Of a stretch of DNA of 39,398 nucleotides, positions 1-7,449 are shown one piece after another. The stretch is from positions 1-39,398 of the forward strand of contig JAHDFX010000008.1 of assembly GCA_020627965.1 (NCBI GenBank), written 5' to 3'. Made by a program: the position numbers and the translations under genes. How positions within the stretch are numbered: the stretch's first letter is position 1; each line of letters starts with the position of its first letter. This stretch comes from Saprospiraceae bacterium (GTDB lineage Bacteria; Bacteroidota; Bacteroidia; Chitinophagales; Saprospiraceae). The notes beneath the pieces were generated by a model that saw only the letters and a program-made list of their open reading frames with translations, searched no databases and was not told where the DNA came from.

Positions 1-36
1 TTGTCCCCCTTCGGAGGGGGTGTAGGGGGTGGACAA
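1..36. repeat. GC-rich nested hairpin at the window edge
   Basis: Six bases (5-10) pair perfectly with 15-20 around a TCGG loop. An outer TTGTCC (1-6) can alternatively pair with GGACAA (31-36). The strong G/C bias differs sharply from the AT-rich surroundings. No T-run follows, so it is more like a dispersed palindromic repeat than a clean terminator. It may be cut by the window edge. Confidence 0.4.
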
Positions 37-151
37 CGGAGTAAAATTTAGTAAAGCCGTGCAATTTGTTATAGACACTTATTGGTCTTACTACTTCATT
101 GAATCCGCCAAATTCCATATCTTCGCCGAAGTACATGAATCAATTAATACT

Positions 152-610
152 ATGAGTAATATTGCCGTCTTTCCCGGTTCCTTTGACCCCATCACGCTCG
201 GACATGTTGCACTCGTCAAACGTGCCTTGCCTTTATTCGATAAGGTCATTGTTGCTATTGGAGTCAACTCTCAAAAGAAATATCTGTTCTCTTTAGAGCA
301 GCGACTGGAATGGCTGGAAGAGACATTTAAAGATGAGCCTAAAGTAGAAATTGCAAGCTTTGAAAAACTGACGGCACATTTTTGCCAGCGTGTAGATGCC
401 AAATATCTGCTAAGAGGATTGCGGAATGCCTCCGATTTCGATTATGAAAAAACAATTTCTCAACTAAATTCTGCATTGGTAGACGATCTGGAAACCGTTT
501 TTCTGATCAGTGATCCTGAATATTCGCATATCAGCTCAACCATAGTCAGAGAGATTATCAGAGGTGGAGGTGATGCGAGTTCGTTTATTCCTAAAGCAAT
601 TAAAATCTAG
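152..610 (+). CDS. coaD: Phosphopantetheine adenylyltransferase
   Basis: Cytoplasmic enzyme of coenzyme A synthesis that joins 4'-phosphopantetheine and ATP to give dephospho-CoA. The 152-residue product has the nucleotidyltransferase motif GSFDPITLGH (residues 9-18), the RGLRNASDFDYE block (88-99) and the C-terminal ISSTIVRE motif (127-134), which matches the ISSSxVRE signature of CoaD. The frame stays open upstream to an ATG at 29, but that 41-residue extension has no family counterpart. Starting at 152 gives the usual family length (about 150-165 residues), so I chose it. No Shine-Dalgarno is visible, as expected in Bacteroidota. The next gene, pruA, is unrelated and 161 bp away, so co-transcription is doubtful. 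Confidence 0.95.
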   Translation: MSNIAVFPGSFDPITLGHVALVKRALPLFDKVIVAIGVNSQKKYLFSLEQRLEWLEETFKDEPKVEIASFEKLTAHFCQRVDAKYLLRGLRNASDFDYEKTISQLNSALVDDLETVFLISDPEYSHISSTIVREIIRGGGDASSFIPKAIKI

Positions 611-730
611 AAGAGAGATCGTATCGCAAGCGATTCTGAGAGATAACAGAGCGATTCTGTAGAGTAAAGTTTCAAACTTAGTAAAAGTACATCGACATAC
701 AATACGGGCATATGCAATATGCCCCAATAA

Positions 731-760
731 TAACACGATAACACATTAACACGATAACAC
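731..760 (+). repeat. Two 14-bp direct repeats upstream of pruA
   Basis: TAACACGATAACAC occurs at 731-744 and again at 747-760, a 16-bp period, ending 11 bp before the pruA ATG. It could be a duplicated regulatory site or a slippage product in the leader. The G-poor, A/C-rich composition would leave the leader unstructured, which suits translation without a Shine-Dalgarno. Confidence 0.5.
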
Positions 761-771
761 AAATAATAAAT

Positions 772-2400
772 ATGAACGCCTTTTTTACCACACCATTAGC
801 CACGAATGAGCCTGTATTGAGCTATGCACCCGGAAGCCCGGAACGTGCAGAACTTAAAGCCGTTTTAAGGGAATTGAAGAAAGAAAAAGTCAAGATTCCT
901 ATGCATATTAACGGGCAGGCAGTAGAGACAAAAGAGCTTGTTGCTATTCACCCGCCTCATGAGCTAAAACACACTTTAGGACATTACTGCAAAGGAGATT
1001 CCAAGCATGTAAATATGGCTATAGAAGCTGCTCTTAATGCGCAGGCTGCCTGGGAGCAAATGCCCTGGCAGGAACGTGCAGCGATCTTCTTGAAAGCAGC
1101 CGATCTATTGACTGGTCCTTACAGAGCCAGAATGAATGCAGCAACCATGCTCGGACAGTCTAAAAATGCTTATCAGGCTGAAATTGATGCCGTTTGTGAA
1201 ATGGCTGATTTTTTCCGCTTCAATGTGGAATTTATGACGCAAATTTATGCCGATCAGCCGGAAAGTGTACCAGGTGTATGGAATCGTCTGGAATATCGCC
1301 CATTGGAGGGTTTTATCTTTGCGGTATCGCCTTTCAATTTTACTTCTATTGCTGCTAACCTTTGTTGTGCGCCTGCTATGCTTGGTAATGTCGTCATATG
1401 GAAACCAGCAGAAACGCAGATATATTCTGCTATGGTCATTATGGAAGTTTTGCAGGAAGCGGGTTTGCCTGCCGGTGTTATCAATCTGATCTTTACTGAT
1501 GGTCCTGTGGCTGGTGATATTATTTTTGAGCATCCTGATTTTGCAGGGCTACATTTTACGGGTAGTACACAGACATTCCGCTTTATGTGGCAATTGATCG
1601 GCAATAATATTGGGAAATATAAATCCTATCCACGCGTAGTTGGTGAGACTGGTGGAAAGGATTTCATTATGGCACATCCTTCTGCTGATGCCGAGGCTTT
1701 AGCTGTAGCTATGCTTAGAGGCGCTTATGAATATCAGGGACAGAAATGCTCGGCTGCTTCACGTGCTTATGTACCGGAAAGCCTTTGGCCGACAGTGAAA
1801 AAACGTCTGGTGGCAGATATGAAAACATTGAAAATGGGCTCGCCGGAAGATTTTAGTAATTTCATTAATGCAGTTATTGACGAAAGAGCTTTTGATAAAA
1901 TCACGTCTTACATTGCTAGTGCAAAAAAAGACAAAGGAGCTAAAATACTGGCTGGTGGCGATTATGATAAATCAAAAGGCTATTTCATTGAGCCGACACT
2001 GATCGAAGTTTCTAAGCCGGATTATACAACGATGTGCGAAGAAATTTTCGGTCCTGTACTGACGGTTTATGTGTACAAAGACAAGGATTACGAAAAGACC
2101 TTGGAGATTGTAGATTCTACTTCGCCTTATGCCCTGACGGGTGCTATTTTTGCTCAGGACAGAGATGTAATTGCGGCTGCAAATGTGAAACTTCGTAATG
2201 CTGCGGGTAATTATTATATCAATGATAAACCAACTGGCGCAGTAGTCGGTCAGCAACCCTTTGGTGGAGCGAGAGCATCAGGTACTAATGATAAAGCGGG
2301 TTCTGTATTGAATCTTTATCGCTGGTTGTCGCCAAGAACGATGAAAGAGAATTTGAATCCGCCTAAGGATTATAGATATCCTTTCCTGAGTGAAAAGTAA
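772..2400 (+). CDS. pruA: L-glutamate gamma-semialdehyde (P5C) dehydrogenase
   Basis: Oxidises glutamate semialdehyde/1-pyrroline-5-carboxylate to glutamate with NAD+, the second step of proline catabolism. The 542-residue protein is a full-length stand-alone aldehyde dehydrogenase of the P5CDH type: general-base Glu292 in GETGGKDF, catalytic Cys326 in GQKCSAASRAYV, the SPFNFT segment near 186-191, and a C-terminal PFGGARASGTNDKAG block typical of P5CDH. There is no proline dehydrogenase domain, so PutA fusion is excluded, and no separate prodh gene lies in this window. The start is preceded by the 14-bp direct repeats at 731-760. It converges with the next gene over only 19 bp, with no evident terminator between. 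Confidence 0.95.
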   Translation: MNAFFTTPLATNEPVLSYAPGSPERAELKAVLRELKKEKVKIPMHINGQAVETKELVAIHPPHELKHTLGHYCKGDSKHVNMAIEAALNAQAAWEQMPWQERAAIFLKAADLLTGPYRARMNAATMLGQSKNAYQAEIDAVCEMADFFRFNVEFMTQIYADQPESVPGVWNRLEYRPLEGFIFAVSPFNFTSIAANLCCAPAMLGNVVIWKPAETQIYSAMVIMEVLQEAGLPAGVINLIFTDGPVAGDIIFEHPDFAGLHFTGSTQTFRFMWQLIGNNIGKYKSYPRVVGETGGKDFIMAHPSADAEALAVAMLRGAYEYQGQKCSAASRAYVPESLWPTVKKRLVADMKTLKMGSPEDFSNFINAVIDERAFDKITSYIASAKKDKGAKILAGGDYDKSKGYFIEPTLIEVSKPDYTTMCEEIFGPVLTVYVYKDKDYEKTLEIVDSTSPYALTGAIFAQDRDVIAAANVKLRNAAGNYYINDKPTGAVVGQQPFGGARASGTNDKAGSVLNLYRWLSPRTMKENLNPPKDYRYPFLSEK

Positions 2401-2419
2401 ACTATTGTAATTGATATTT

Positions 2420-3013
2420 CTAACTTTCGGGATAATAGAAGAGATTGTCTACGAGTATATTACCTGAGTAGGCTGGCTTTTTGGCAAAGTAAGCTTCAAG
2501 TATCAGGTCGTATACGACAGATTCCTGGGGAGTGATCTGAAAAAAATAGCGTTTCCAGGCTGTATGTTCAATGACTGGTGACACCCATAATATTTCTTCT
2601 TCATTGGAGTCTTTATTGCGTCCCAGAATACGAAAAACAATTGGTTCGGTATAAGTTTCAAATGCAGAGGCAAAAGTATTCGAGCGAGCGAGATCAACAC
2701 TATATTGATAAGTCTGCTCTTTTTTCAATGGGCTTGTCAAAGTCTGGAAGCAGGCTTCCCAGGTATTGCCATTTGATAATTCCTGCCCCCTGGTAATAAG
2801 GCTTATATAAGAATTGCCATCGGCAGGTTTGGTATTAACCAGCCAGGCACCTGGTTGGGTATCAGGCGTGCTGCCATGGTCATAATGTTGCCAGGGAGTA
2901 GGCAAACGGCTATCTCCATGACTACCTTCAAAGGAAGGGTTCTTGACATCCTGAGCTATGACCATAGATGATAGTAATCCTATCACTAAGGAAAACATAA
3001 TTCGTTTTTTCAT
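2420..3013 (-). CDS. Secreted protein with a galactose-binding-like jelly-roll domain
   Basis: Residues 1-20 form a signal peptide (MKKR, hydrophobic core, cleavage near VIAQ-D). The mature ~175 residues begin NPSFEG and contain TPWQHYD, TKPADGNSYISL, a TWEACFQTL segment, YQYSVDLARS and a terminal ILVDNLFYYPE. This pattern resembles beta-sandwich, carbohydrate-binding-like modules often fused to OmpA-family or gliding/T9SS-associated proteins in Bacteroidota. Here the module stands alone with no sorting domain. Likely periplasmic or outer-surface; ligand unknown. It lies between convergent pruA and the divergent RNase P RNA gene. Family resemblance is from memory of the motif order, so function is tentative. 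Confidence 0.75.
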   Translation of the reverse strand: MKKRIMFSLVIGLLSSMVIAQDVKNPSFEGSHGDSRLPTPWQHYDHGSTPDTQPGAWLVNTKPADGNSYISLITRGQELSNGNTWEACFQTLTSPLKKEQTYQYSVDLARSNTFASAFETYTEPIVFRILGRNKDSNEEEILWVSPVIEHTAWKRYFFQITPQESVVYDLILEAYFAKKPAYSGNILVDNLFYYPES

Positions 3014-3091
3014 TGTTATTTTGACACTAATTAGGATAATAAGGGTACTTGTATAACGTTTAAAAATAGTAAAAATTATACCAAAATTTAA

Positions 3092-3469
3092 TTACAAACT
3101 AGTCTATCGCGTTTCGGTTTTACCGGAATGAGGAAAGTCCGAACAACGCAGAGCAAGCACACCACCTAACGGGTGGGGTTCTTTGGAAACAAAGAATACA
3201 GCAAGTGTCGCAGAAAATTACCGCCCCGAGCGTAGCGAGGGGTAAGGGTGAAAACGTGCGGTAAGAGCGCACGCTACCTCATGGTAACATGAAGTAGGGA
3301 TAAACCTTGTGGGTTGAAATGCCACGTATACCGATGGGACCGGTTTTCCGGTCAGGGGGCTGCTCGTCCTTGTCGGGGGGTAGGCAGATAGAGCCTGTCA
3401 GCGATGGCAGGTCGAGATAAATGATAGACATCGCGCAAGCGATACAGAATTCGGCTTATCGGTTTGTAA
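3092..3469 (+). ncRNA. rnpB: RNase P RNA, bacterial class A
   Basis: Catalytic RNA that trims 5' leaders from pre-tRNAs. The conserved core GAGGAAAGTCCGAACA lies at about 3129-3144 and the matching 3' core ACAGAATTCGGCTTAT at 3444-3459. The ends pair as helix P1: TTACAAAC (3092-3099) with GTTTGTAA (3462-3469). A P12-like stem (CCCCGAGCG...CGAGGGG) is visible near 3222-3242. The length of about 378 nt is normal. It is followed at once by a strong terminator. Confidence 0.97.
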
Positions 3470-3475
3470 AAAATT

Positions 3476-3506
3476 GTCGATGGTCTTTTGACCATCGACT
3501 TTTTTT
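3476..3506. terminator. Bidirectional intrinsic terminator of rnpB and the DUF1501 gene
   Basis: GTCGATGGTC (3476-3485) pairs perfectly with GACCATCGAC (3490-3499) around TTTT, followed by seven T on the plus strand (3500-3506). On the minus strand the same stem is followed by AATTTTTT, so it can also stop the DUF1501 gene, whose stop codon sits at its edge (3505-3507). Confidence 0.93.
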
Positions 3507-5448
3507 ATCTCTGTATCAAATGATTATTGGTATAATAATGCCCGTTTTCTAATTCCAGTTTCACCAGATATTGTCCATTTGATATATTGGCTACATTGAC
3601 AGGAATTTTGCTAGAACCACTATAAACATCTACACTGATCTGTTTGACTAATTGCCCATTGACAGTAAAAATACTGATCGTTCCTGCTGTATTGCCTACA
3701 GTTGAGTTGATGGCAACATTGATATAACGATTAGCCGGGTTTGGATACATATTGACTGAAAATTCTGTTTTATCTGATAATTTAACGACTTCAATATTGT
3801 GGGTACTTTCCCGACCATCATAATCTACCTGCTTGAGTCTATAATAGGATGTACCAGGCAATGGCGTTTCATCCCATTCGCTATAATTTATAGGAATATT
3901 TGAATTACCAGCCCCATTTACTTCAAAAAGGTCTTCAAAATTGATCCCGTCCTGGCTACGTTCTATAATGAAAAAAGCATTGTTGATCTCACTAGCCGTT
4001 TGCCATTTTAGTAAAACTTTTTCATCAAGCACTTCTGCATTAAAATAAGTCAGTGTAATGGGTAAGATATTGGTCAAATAACAATCAGGACTAACGACCT
4101 GTGCATCATCAATAATAGGCAATTTGTGATTTAAATGATTGTCAAACTGAGTTTCTGCAACAATAGAGTCGGAAGCCCCGAGCCAATCTTGCAATAATGT
4201 AGCATAAACCTGTCGATAATCATATTGTAATTCGTCACTGTATTGCCCTGTATCATCTACATTTGCCAATACAGGATTCGTTCCTAACATTCCTGCTTTT
4301 ACTGCCGAACCAAATAAAAACATAGAACCTACAGTACCATGATCGGTACCTAAAGCACCATTATCAGTAGCTTTTCTGCCAAACTCAGAGAAAGTTACTG
4401 TTAGCACTTTTTGGTCGATGCCCAATGCAGTAATATCTTCCTGGAAAGCTTTCATTGAATCGGAGAGGTCTTTGAGCAGTCTGGCATGTTTACCGACTGT
4501 AGCATCACCAGCTTCTGCCTGTTCTGCATGCGTATCAAACGTTCCTATTTTTAGTAAAAACACCTTAGTTTTGCAACCGCCACTGACTAGTTTTGCCACT
4601 GTTTTTAGTTGATTGGCCAGCTTACTGTCTGTGTTATAATTATTCACCGCATTTGTACCCTGAGTAAAAACCCGTGATAATCGTTCCGAATACAAACTCA
4701 TACTATTCTGCAAATTCATAGCATACTGTAATTCCTGCCCGTATTGAGAATTTGGAACTGCCGACATTTGAGCTGTTCCCAGTTCTGTTAGCTGACTATA
4801 CAATCCATTGGGGTCTTGTCCGGTGAGGTTGACTGCCATAGAGAATTCTGAATCGGATAGAAAGCCATAAGAGGGCTTACTTTCTCCTAATTGAAGCCCC
4901 AAAGGATCCATCATCAATTCATTTGGCACGCCTGCATATCCGGGATAACTAGCCTTCAGGTAACGCCCCATCCAGCCTGTTTGAATATTGGAATTAGCTA
5001 TACTTCCATCACCACCCGACATCCATAATTCTGTGGATTTGAAATGCGACAGATTGTGCAAATCGTAACCTACATTTTGTATAACACCTACTTTTGCATC
5101 TTCATACAGGCTTTTAAATGAAGCCATATCAGGATGCAATCCGACCTGCTGTTCCTGGCTTAATCCACTATCCAGCGGTATGTAGCCTCTATTACCTGAA
5201 TCGGGAATCGCCAGTGTTGGGCGTAAGCCTGCATAGGTAGAATATTGGCTAATGGGAACCAGGGTATTCAAACTGTCATTTCCACCTTTTAGATGGATAA
5301 TGACCAGAATACGTTCTGCAACTTCATTACAGTTTATTGTATTTTGCAGGAGTTGATGTGCCGCCATTGCACGAATAGATGTACCTCCCAATATCAGGGG
5401 AGTTGCTGCCAGCGGACTGGTTATTTTAAAGAATTTTCTTCTGTTCAT
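3505..5448 (-). CDS. DUF1501 protein with Tat-like signal and T9SS sorting domain (copy 1)
   Basis: 647 residues. The N-terminus MNRRKFFKITSPLAATPLIL has a twin-arginine pattern (RRKFFK) and a hydrophobic stretch. About residues 45-440 match DUF1501 (PF07394), a fold related to alkaline-phosphatase/sulfatase enzymes: HLKGGNDSLNT, NLSHFKSTELW, the SEFGRKA segment and GTDHG. About 465-560 is a beta-rich segment (SYYRLKQVDYDGRE) common before sorting signals. About 570-647 is a T9SS type A sorting domain (MYPNPANRYINV ... GQYLVKLE). Predicted to be exported and anchored or released at the cell surface; substrate unknown. It starts 4 bp after the stop of the DUF1800 gene (5453), so the two are surely co-transcribed. 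Same length as its paralogue at 7450-9393. Confidence 0.93.
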   Translation of the reverse strand: MNRRKFFKITSPLAATPLILGGTSIRAMAAHQLLQNTINCNEVAERILVIIHLKGGNDSLNTLVPISQYSTYAGLRPTLAIPDSGNRGYIPLDSGLSQEQQVGLHPDMASFKSLYEDAKVGVIQNVGYDLHNLSHFKSTELWMSGGDGSIANSNIQTGWMGRYLKASYPGYAGVPNELMMDPLGLQLGESKPSYGFLSDSEFSMAVNLTGQDPNGLYSQLTELGTAQMSAVPNSQYGQELQYAMNLQNSMSLYSERLSRVFTQGTNAVNNYNTDSKLANQLKTVAKLVSGGCKTKVFLLKIGTFDTHAEQAEAGDATVGKHARLLKDLSDSMKAFQEDITALGIDQKVLTVTFSEFGRKATDNGALGTDHGTVGSMFLFGSAVKAGMLGTNPVLANVDDTGQYSDELQYDYRQVYATLLQDWLGASDSIVAETQFDNHLNHKLPIIDDAQVVSPDCYLTNILPITLTYFNAEVLDEKVLLKWQTASEINNAFFIIERSQDGINFEDLFEVNGAGNSNIPINYSEWDETPLPGTSYYRLKQVDYDGRESTHNIEVVKLSDKTEFSVNMYPNPANRYINVAINSTVGNTAGTISIFTVNGQLVKQISVDVYSGSSKIPVNVANISNGQYLVKLELENGHYYTNNHLIQR

Positions 5449-5452
5449 AGTT

Positions 5453-7081
5453 TTACATTAATTGGAATTCAGGAGAGAATAGGATGAATTTAGCAAGGCG
5501 CTCCAATGCAATACGTACCTCTGTATCATCATCTGTGCTCAGGTAATTTGACCACTCCATTGTCCAGTCTGCCGGGTCTATTTCATCCAGAAAAATTTCA
5601 TTTAGAAAGTAATCAACTCTATCGCTATCAGCGTTTTCACAAAAAGTATCATTAATCAATTCTGCAACAAGATCAGAAGCACTAAAAGGGTTTGTAATAT
5701 TATTTTTCACATAATTAACCATATCCAGTTTTACACCTCCCAGATCAAAAGCACCATCTGACCGCATACCTTTAATATATGTTCCAGGTATGCTGTACCG
5801 GGGCGCCAGGCTATTACTCTTAAACCATGCTCTATGCCAGTCTGATTTTTCATAATAAGCCGGATAGCCCGCTACTGTTTCGGGATTGAATAAAGGCATA
5901 TTAGCTCTGGACAATTGATCGGAATATACTCCACTGGCATAGAAAAACAGATAATGATTACCCGCATCATTCATTGCATCAGGTTCTTCCAGTTTGAAAT
6001 AAGTATTGATATAAGCTGCAATTTCAAGCGGCGATTTGAACAAGCAACCAATAATTTCATTGGCACTATTGTCATCATCTTCATCATAAAAATGCTGGCT
6101 TTCCAGTAATGTCCGAAGCACCGGCATGAGCTCATAATTATTATCTCTGAATATCTCAGCTAATGGAACTATGATATCCTGCTCTATTTCTGCGTCGATT
6201 TTACTACTTACAAAAAAGCGATATACCTTCCGGCAAATAAAACGAGCGGTTTCATCTTGACTAAAGACCATACTAATGAAGTCATTCAGTTCCCGAAACA
6301 TATCAAGCTCATCACTTGCTCCGGTAATAACTGTATTCTGGAAGGCACTACTAAAAACTTTATCGGCAGGTTCGTGCTTTAAAAAATTGCAATAAGACGT
6401 TGGGATATTAGTGCCAGAGTCAATAAAGTTTTTACGATTTTCTTCTGATGGCGCTTTAAATCCCGTCAATACCTTTGAAGCCTCTATAATGTCTTCTTCT
6501 GTATAATTGGTATAATCTCCATCTCCTATCTGTTCTCCTTTACCTACAGTAAATAGTTCAAAAAACTCACGGGCATAATTCTCATTAGGATTATCTTTTG
6601 AGTTGTAAGTTCCGTCCAGATAATGGAGCATCAAAGGGTTCAAAGTCATCTTTAAGGCGAGATCTTTAAAATTACCTAGTCCGTAAAAACGTAATAATGC
6701 CAGATAATCAAAAAGTTCTTTAGAATTGCCGGAGCCACTATTGACCACAAAATTACTATGCAAAAAGAACTGCATTTTGTGATGTATAGAAGTATCGTGA
6801 AAAGCCTCATTGAGCCACCAACTGACTACATATATTCTCAGATAGTTATCGTCTGTAGGCGTAGTTTCATCTGCATTGATCCAGGGCATATTATTCGCCG
6901 GATCTATTGGTTGCGGGATAAGCAGCGTTGATACGTTCAGTAATTCATCTAATGCCTGGCCAACCGTTTTATTGGCAAAGCTATCAATGCGTTCTTTGGT
7001 AATATTATAACTGGTACGGCGTAATAAATGAGCCGCTAATCGCCGTCCCAGCATACCGTTTCTTGGATTGAGTGAAGCCAT
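5453..7081 (-). CDS. DUF1800 protein (copy 1), partner of DUF1501
   Basis: 542 residues from the ATG at 7081. The frame is open to 7150, but similarity to the second copy begins exactly at MASLN, so the shorter start is preferred. Matches DUF1800 (PF08811): GRRLAAHLLRRTSY near the N-terminus, NPNENYAREFFELFTVGKGE in the middle, a VLTGFKAP segment, and ARFICRKVYRFFVS. No signal peptide, lipobox or sorting domain is visible, although its partner carries a Tat-like signal. DUF1800 and DUF1501 genes are adjacent in many bacteria, which argues for a joint but uncharacterised role. A TAGTTTTG box on the minus strand at 7148-7155 fits the Bacteroidota -7 consensus, but no -33 partner is evident. Confidence 0.9.
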   Translation of the reverse strand: MASLNPRNGMLGRRLAAHLLRRTSYNITKERIDSFANKTVGQALDELLNVSTLLIPQPIDPANNMPWINADETTPTDDNYLRIYVVSWWLNEAFHDTSIHHKMQFFLHSNFVVNSGSGNSKELFDYLALLRFYGLGNFKDLALKMTLNPLMLHYLDGTYNSKDNPNENYAREFFELFTVGKGEQIGDGDYTNYTEEDIIEASKVLTGFKAPSEENRKNFIDSGTNIPTSYCNFLKHEPADKVFSSAFQNTVITGASDELDMFRELNDFISMVFSQDETARFICRKVYRFFVSSKIDAEIEQDIIVPLAEIFRDNNYELMPVLRTLLESQHFYDEDDDNSANEIIGCLFKSPLEIAAYINTYFKLEEPDAMNDAGNHYLFFYASGVYSDQLSRANMPLFNPETVAGYPAYYEKSDWHRAWFKSNSLAPRYSIPGTYIKGMRSDGAFDLGGVKLDMVNYVKNNITNPFSASDLVAELINDTFCENADSDRVDYFLNEIFLDEIDPADWTMEWSNYLSTDDDTEVRIALERLAKFILFSPEFQLM

Positions 7082-7449
7082 AAATTGTAATGTTTGGAAA
7101 ACGTTTCTAAATATGTTTTTCCATGATAGTGGATAATAAATACAAAGCAAAACTAGTGTTCTGTAAACTAGATGTACTTTACTTGCCGTACAATTACATT
7201 TAACTTACTTTTTACGATTTTCCGCAGAAGTACACTGTTTTCAGTATTGCAGCAGCTTACAATTTCAAATATGAAAGTTGCTTTTTCTTTTTATATACAA
7301 TAAAGTTGTGACAGGTTTAATTACTTACCTGACCAGGCATAGAGCAAGAGTTTTGTTCTTTTGAGGGTGACGAAGTACATGAATCATCCCGAATTTTCAC
7401 CATTAAGGAATGGTAAAAATTCGGGATGACTTATATTTATAAATTACAA
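7082..7449. other. Spacer between the two DUF1800-DUF1501 pairs
   Basis: 368 bp without a credible ORF. It contains the upstream region of copy 1 (possible -7 box at 7148-7155) and, at its right end, the hairpin at 7384-7429 that probably ends the second pair's transcript. Nothing else is recognised. Confidence 0.6.
7384..7429 (-). terminator. Hairpin downstream of DUF1501 copy 2 (CCCGAATTTT family)
   Basis: TCATCCCGAATTTT (7384-7397) pairs with AAAATTCGGGATGA (7416-7429). After one mismatch, ACCATT/AATGGT adds six more pairs around an AAGG loop. It begins 20 bp downstream of the minus-strand stop at 7450, the position expected for a terminator, but it has no long T-tract beyond the stem. 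The same stem core recurs at 22285-22324 behind another minus-strand gene. Confidence 0.6.

Noticed and set aside
127-141. 16-nt identity CGAAGTACATGAATCA shared with the 7370-7385 region
   Set aside because: A match of this length is moderately likely by chance in 39 kb of AT-rich DNA, and no further similarity extends from it.
29-151. Upstream 41-residue extension of coaD
   Set aside because: CoaD proteins begin at or near the nucleotidyltransferase strand; the ATG at 152 gives a normal length.
610-680. Short repeats with GCGATTCTG and TCGCAAGCGA after coaD
   Set aside because: Weak and incomplete; no T-run, so neither a terminator nor a known repeat family is supported.
1105-1604. Long ORFs on the opposite strand and other frames inside pruA
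   Set aside because: Shadow frames of a strongly conserved gene, without any recognisable motif.
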